A stretch of 14,859 nt of DNA, from NCBI GenBank assembly GCA_014871665.1, contig WGSL01000051.1:1-14859 (forward strand). Reading direction: 5' to 3'. The notes under the pieces were generated by a model. It was not told where the DNA came from. It searched no databases and saw only the letters and a list, made by a program, of their open reading frames with translations. This DNA is from Collinsella sp. GTDB taxonomy: Bacteria > Actinomycetota > Coriobacteriia > Coriobacteriales > Coriobacteriaceae. Below are positions 13,303-14,859 of the stretch, piece by piece. A program made the position numbers and the translations under genes. Positions within the stretch are counted from its first letter, which is position 1; each line of letters begins with the position of its first letter.

Positions 13303-14025
13303 ATGAATGTAGAAACTGCGCAGCGGCTCGCCGACCTTCGTCGCAGCAAGGGTTTTAGCCAAGAAGGGCTGGCACGAAAGCTGGGACTGTCGCGCCAAGC
13401 AGTCAGTAAATGGGAGCGCGCGGAGAGCTCGCCCGATACCGAGAACCTGATCTCGCTCGCCAAGCTCTATGGTGTGAGCTTGGACGAGCTGCTCAATCCG
13501 AGCGATGAGATTGAGGACGATATCGAGTTTGAGAACGAGGACCGTGCCCGTCAGCGCGAGGCCGAGGCGGCAGATCGCGCCCGTACCCATGAGGCGGCGG
13601 CACGTGCCACCGAGGCGGCAACACAGGCGAGTGACGCCGCCGCCAAGGCGGCGCAAGCGGCAAGCTGGAGTGCGCAGGCCGCCAATGCCGCTACGGCGCA
13701 GGCGACGAGTGGCAGCGCAGTTGGCTCGACTCCGGTGAAGGGCCCGTTCCAGTCGTTCCCGTATTGGGCCGTGTGCTGGCTGCTGTTCTTTTTGCTGATG
13801 TTCCTGTTTGGTGCCGGCCCCTTTGCCGCACTGATCTTCTTTACGATTCCCATCTATCACTGGGTGGCGCGTGCGCTCGATGGCGATTGGGCGCGCGGGG
13901 ATATTCAGGTTGGTTCGGCGTCGGTGGCGGTCAAGGCCCAGGGGAAGGATACTTCTGCGGAATCTGATGCTGACGTGGCTACCGCGACTACCGCTGAGCC
14001 GATTGCCAAAGAGAGTGATGAATGA
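13303..14025 (+). CDS. Membrane-anchored XRE-family regulator
   Basis: 240 residues. An N-terminal Cro/C1-type helix-turn-helix spans residues 5-62, with GLARKLGLSRQAVSKWER (22-39) containing the recognition helix. Residues 68-82 are acidic, and 83-135 form a long Ala-rich, charge-patterned helix, possibly a coiled coil. Two hydrophobic segments follow (about 152-170 and 172-190, FPYWAVCWLLFFLLMFLFG and the next), then a hydrophilic tail rich in Ala, Thr, Ser and Asp. The DNA-binding part is thus tied to the membrane, a design used for sensing envelope state. The start follows TAGGAGG with an ideal gap. The next gene's ATG overlaps the stop as ATGA, so translation is coupled and the two products very probably act together. 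The target promoter is unknown; the divergent spacer dyad is one candidate. Confidence 0.88.
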   Translation: MNVETAQRLADLRRSKGFSQEGLARKLGLSRQAVSKWERAESSPDTENLISLAKLYGVSLDELLNPSDEIEDDIEFENEDRARQREAEAADRARTHEAAARATEAATQASDAAAKAAQAASWSAQAANAATAQATSGSAVGSTPVKGPFQSFPYWAVCWLLFFLLMFLFGAGPFAALIFFTIPIYHWVARALDGDWARGDIQVGSASVAVKAQGKDTSAESDADVATATTAEPIAKESDE

Positions 14026-14859
14026 TGAAGCTTTCGCATGAATCCAAGGTACGCTTGGGCGTTGGCATCGGAGCGTTTGTGCTCATCATCGGGCTTGTCT
14101 TTGGCACTTCGCGGCTATTGGCTCATTCCGATATGGTGCGTACGACCGGTATTCTATCTGGCCATTTGTCTGATTTTGACGATATGTTTGACGAGGACGA
14201 TTCCTTGAATAGCGGTAACTATTCTGCTCGGCCTCAGCAGCTTTCGAGCACGACTGTTGATGCCGATGAGTTCCGCTACCTCGATTTCGATATCGCTGCG
14301 GCTACGGTGGACGTCAAGGTTGTTGATGGCAACAAGGCTCGCGTTATCGAGCGGGGACACGTTGCCAATGGTATGGATGCCTCCAAGGCCGCGACGCAGA
14401 ACATCGCATCCGTCGAGGACTCGACGCTCAAGGTTTCTCAGTTTGGAAGTGATGACGGTAAGGCAATTGACCGCTCGGTTACGGTTGAGCTGCCGCGCCG
14501 TGTTGCCGAACATCTGAAGGGAGTCAACGCGCACGTGGGCTCGGGCGATCTGCAGATTGCCGGTGTCACCTGTGATGGTTTCGACCTTTTCCTGGGTGCG
14601 GGAGATGTAGAGTTTGCGGGCAGCGTGACTGATGCGCTTAGTGCAGAGGTCGGGTCGGGCGATGTAACGTTCGAGCTCTACCAGGCCCCCGCGAAGTCGA
14701 TGGACGTGAGTGTGGGCTCGGGCGATGTGGAGATGACGGTTCCGCACTCTACGGGCTTTAAGGCGAGCCTCACCTTGGGCAGCGGCGACTTCGAGAGAGA
14801 TTTCCTTCCGCTTGGCTACGACGGCGAGACCATTTTGCATCTTGAATTCGATGACGGGG
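14022..14859 (+). CDS. DUF4097-type beta-repeat membrane protein, 3' end missing
   Basis: 279 complete codons are visible; the frame is open at the right edge. ATG 14022 overlaps the previous stop (ATGA); a second ATG at 14025 is also possible. Residues 12-32 (GVGIGAFVLIIGLVFG and on) are a signal-anchor or membrane segment after a short basic start, so the bulk is probably outside the membrane. An acidic spacer follows. From residue 85 the protein has beta-strand repeats with a recurring G-S/A-G-D: 173-176, 192-195, 211-214, 232-235 and 253-256, a period of 19-21 residues fitting a right-handed beta-helix. This is the pattern of DUF4097 'putative adhesin' proteins, often encoded beside regulators and thought to act in envelope sensing. 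Here it is coupled to a membrane XRE protein instead of the PadR or two-component partners seen elsewhere. Its ligand is unknown. Confidence 0.85.
   Translation, partial: MMKLSHESKVRLGVGIGAFVLIIGLVFGTSRLLAHSDMVRTTGILSGHLSDFDDMFDEDDSLNSGNYSARPQQLSSTTVDADEFRYLDFDIAAATVDVKVVDGNKARVIERGHVANGMDASKAATQNIASVEDSTLKVSQFGSDDGKAIDRSVTVELPRRVAEHLKGVNAHVGSGDLQIAGVTCDGFDLFLGAGDVEFAGSVTDALSAEVGSGDVTFELYQAPAKSMDVSVGSGDVEMTVPHSTGFKASLTLGSGDFERDFLPLGYDGETILHLEFDDG

Noticed and set aside
14530..14800. The regular GGC-TCG-GGC-GAT repeats as a DNA tandem repeat
   Set aside because: The period matches protein beta-repeats and the intervening codons differ, so it is protein-level repetition and not a DNA repeat array or CRISPR.

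Overview
The window looks like chromosomal DNA of a GC-rich anaerobic actinobacterium. A gut Coriobacteriia member, most likely Collinsella or a close relative, fits best. This is inferred from the strict-anaerobe gene set (reverse rubrerythrin, iron-type alcohol dehydrogenase), the actinobacterial helicase with a DUF3516-like C-terminus, strong GGAGG-type ribosome sites and the overall protein style. No database search was possible. I see no rRNA, tRNA, CRISPR array, transposase or phage module.

Layout. 1-1011 (+) is the 3' part of a nuclease-fold gene of an accessory type, open to the left edge. It ends inside the first of two 123-bp palindromic repeat elements (1000-1122). 1254-1814 (-) is a reverse rubrerythrin with its own terminator, a promoter and a hairpin leader. 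2071-4680 (+) is a two-gene operon of iron-containing alcohol dehydrogenase and aldehyde dehydrogenase, closed by a strong terminator. 4765-4955 holds a 27-residue hydrophobic peptide gene whose ribosome site lies in a small hairpin, followed by two more hairpins; it resembles the small 'holin-like toxin' loci. 5106-6242 (+) carries a stand-alone HIRAN protein, a short acidic protein and a calcineurin-like phosphoesterase, ended by two back-to-back terminators. 6382-8139 (+) is a long coiled-coil DUF2130 protein, convergent with a Ski2-like helicase (8214-10895, -) across a shared hairpin. The second palindromic element (11017-11139) separates the helicase from trmB (11163-12044, -). Upstream of trmB is a Trm9-like methyltransferase (12163-13035, -). 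From 13303 to the right edge (+) a membrane-anchored XRE regulator overlaps by 4 bases a DUF4097-type cell-surface protein that runs off the window.

How the genes relate. The alcohol and aldehyde dehydrogenases can act in series (alcohol to aldehyde to acid, or the reverse first step), and the neighbouring rubrerythrin is an oxidative-stress enzyme. TrmB, the Trm9-like enzyme and the helicase all suggest RNA metabolism on one strand. The XRE/DUF4097 pair looks like a translationally coupled envelope-sensing module.

The observations I rate highest are the pair of 123-bp palindromic elements (same length, same 19-bp arms, same loop motif at the same offset, one supplying a gene's stop codon), the tiny membrane-peptide locus with its hairpin-buried ribosome site and structured 3' region, and the XRE/DUF4097 pair. 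No stretch longer than 300 bases lacks a gene; the larger gaps are covered by the repeat, terminator, promoter and hairpin entries.
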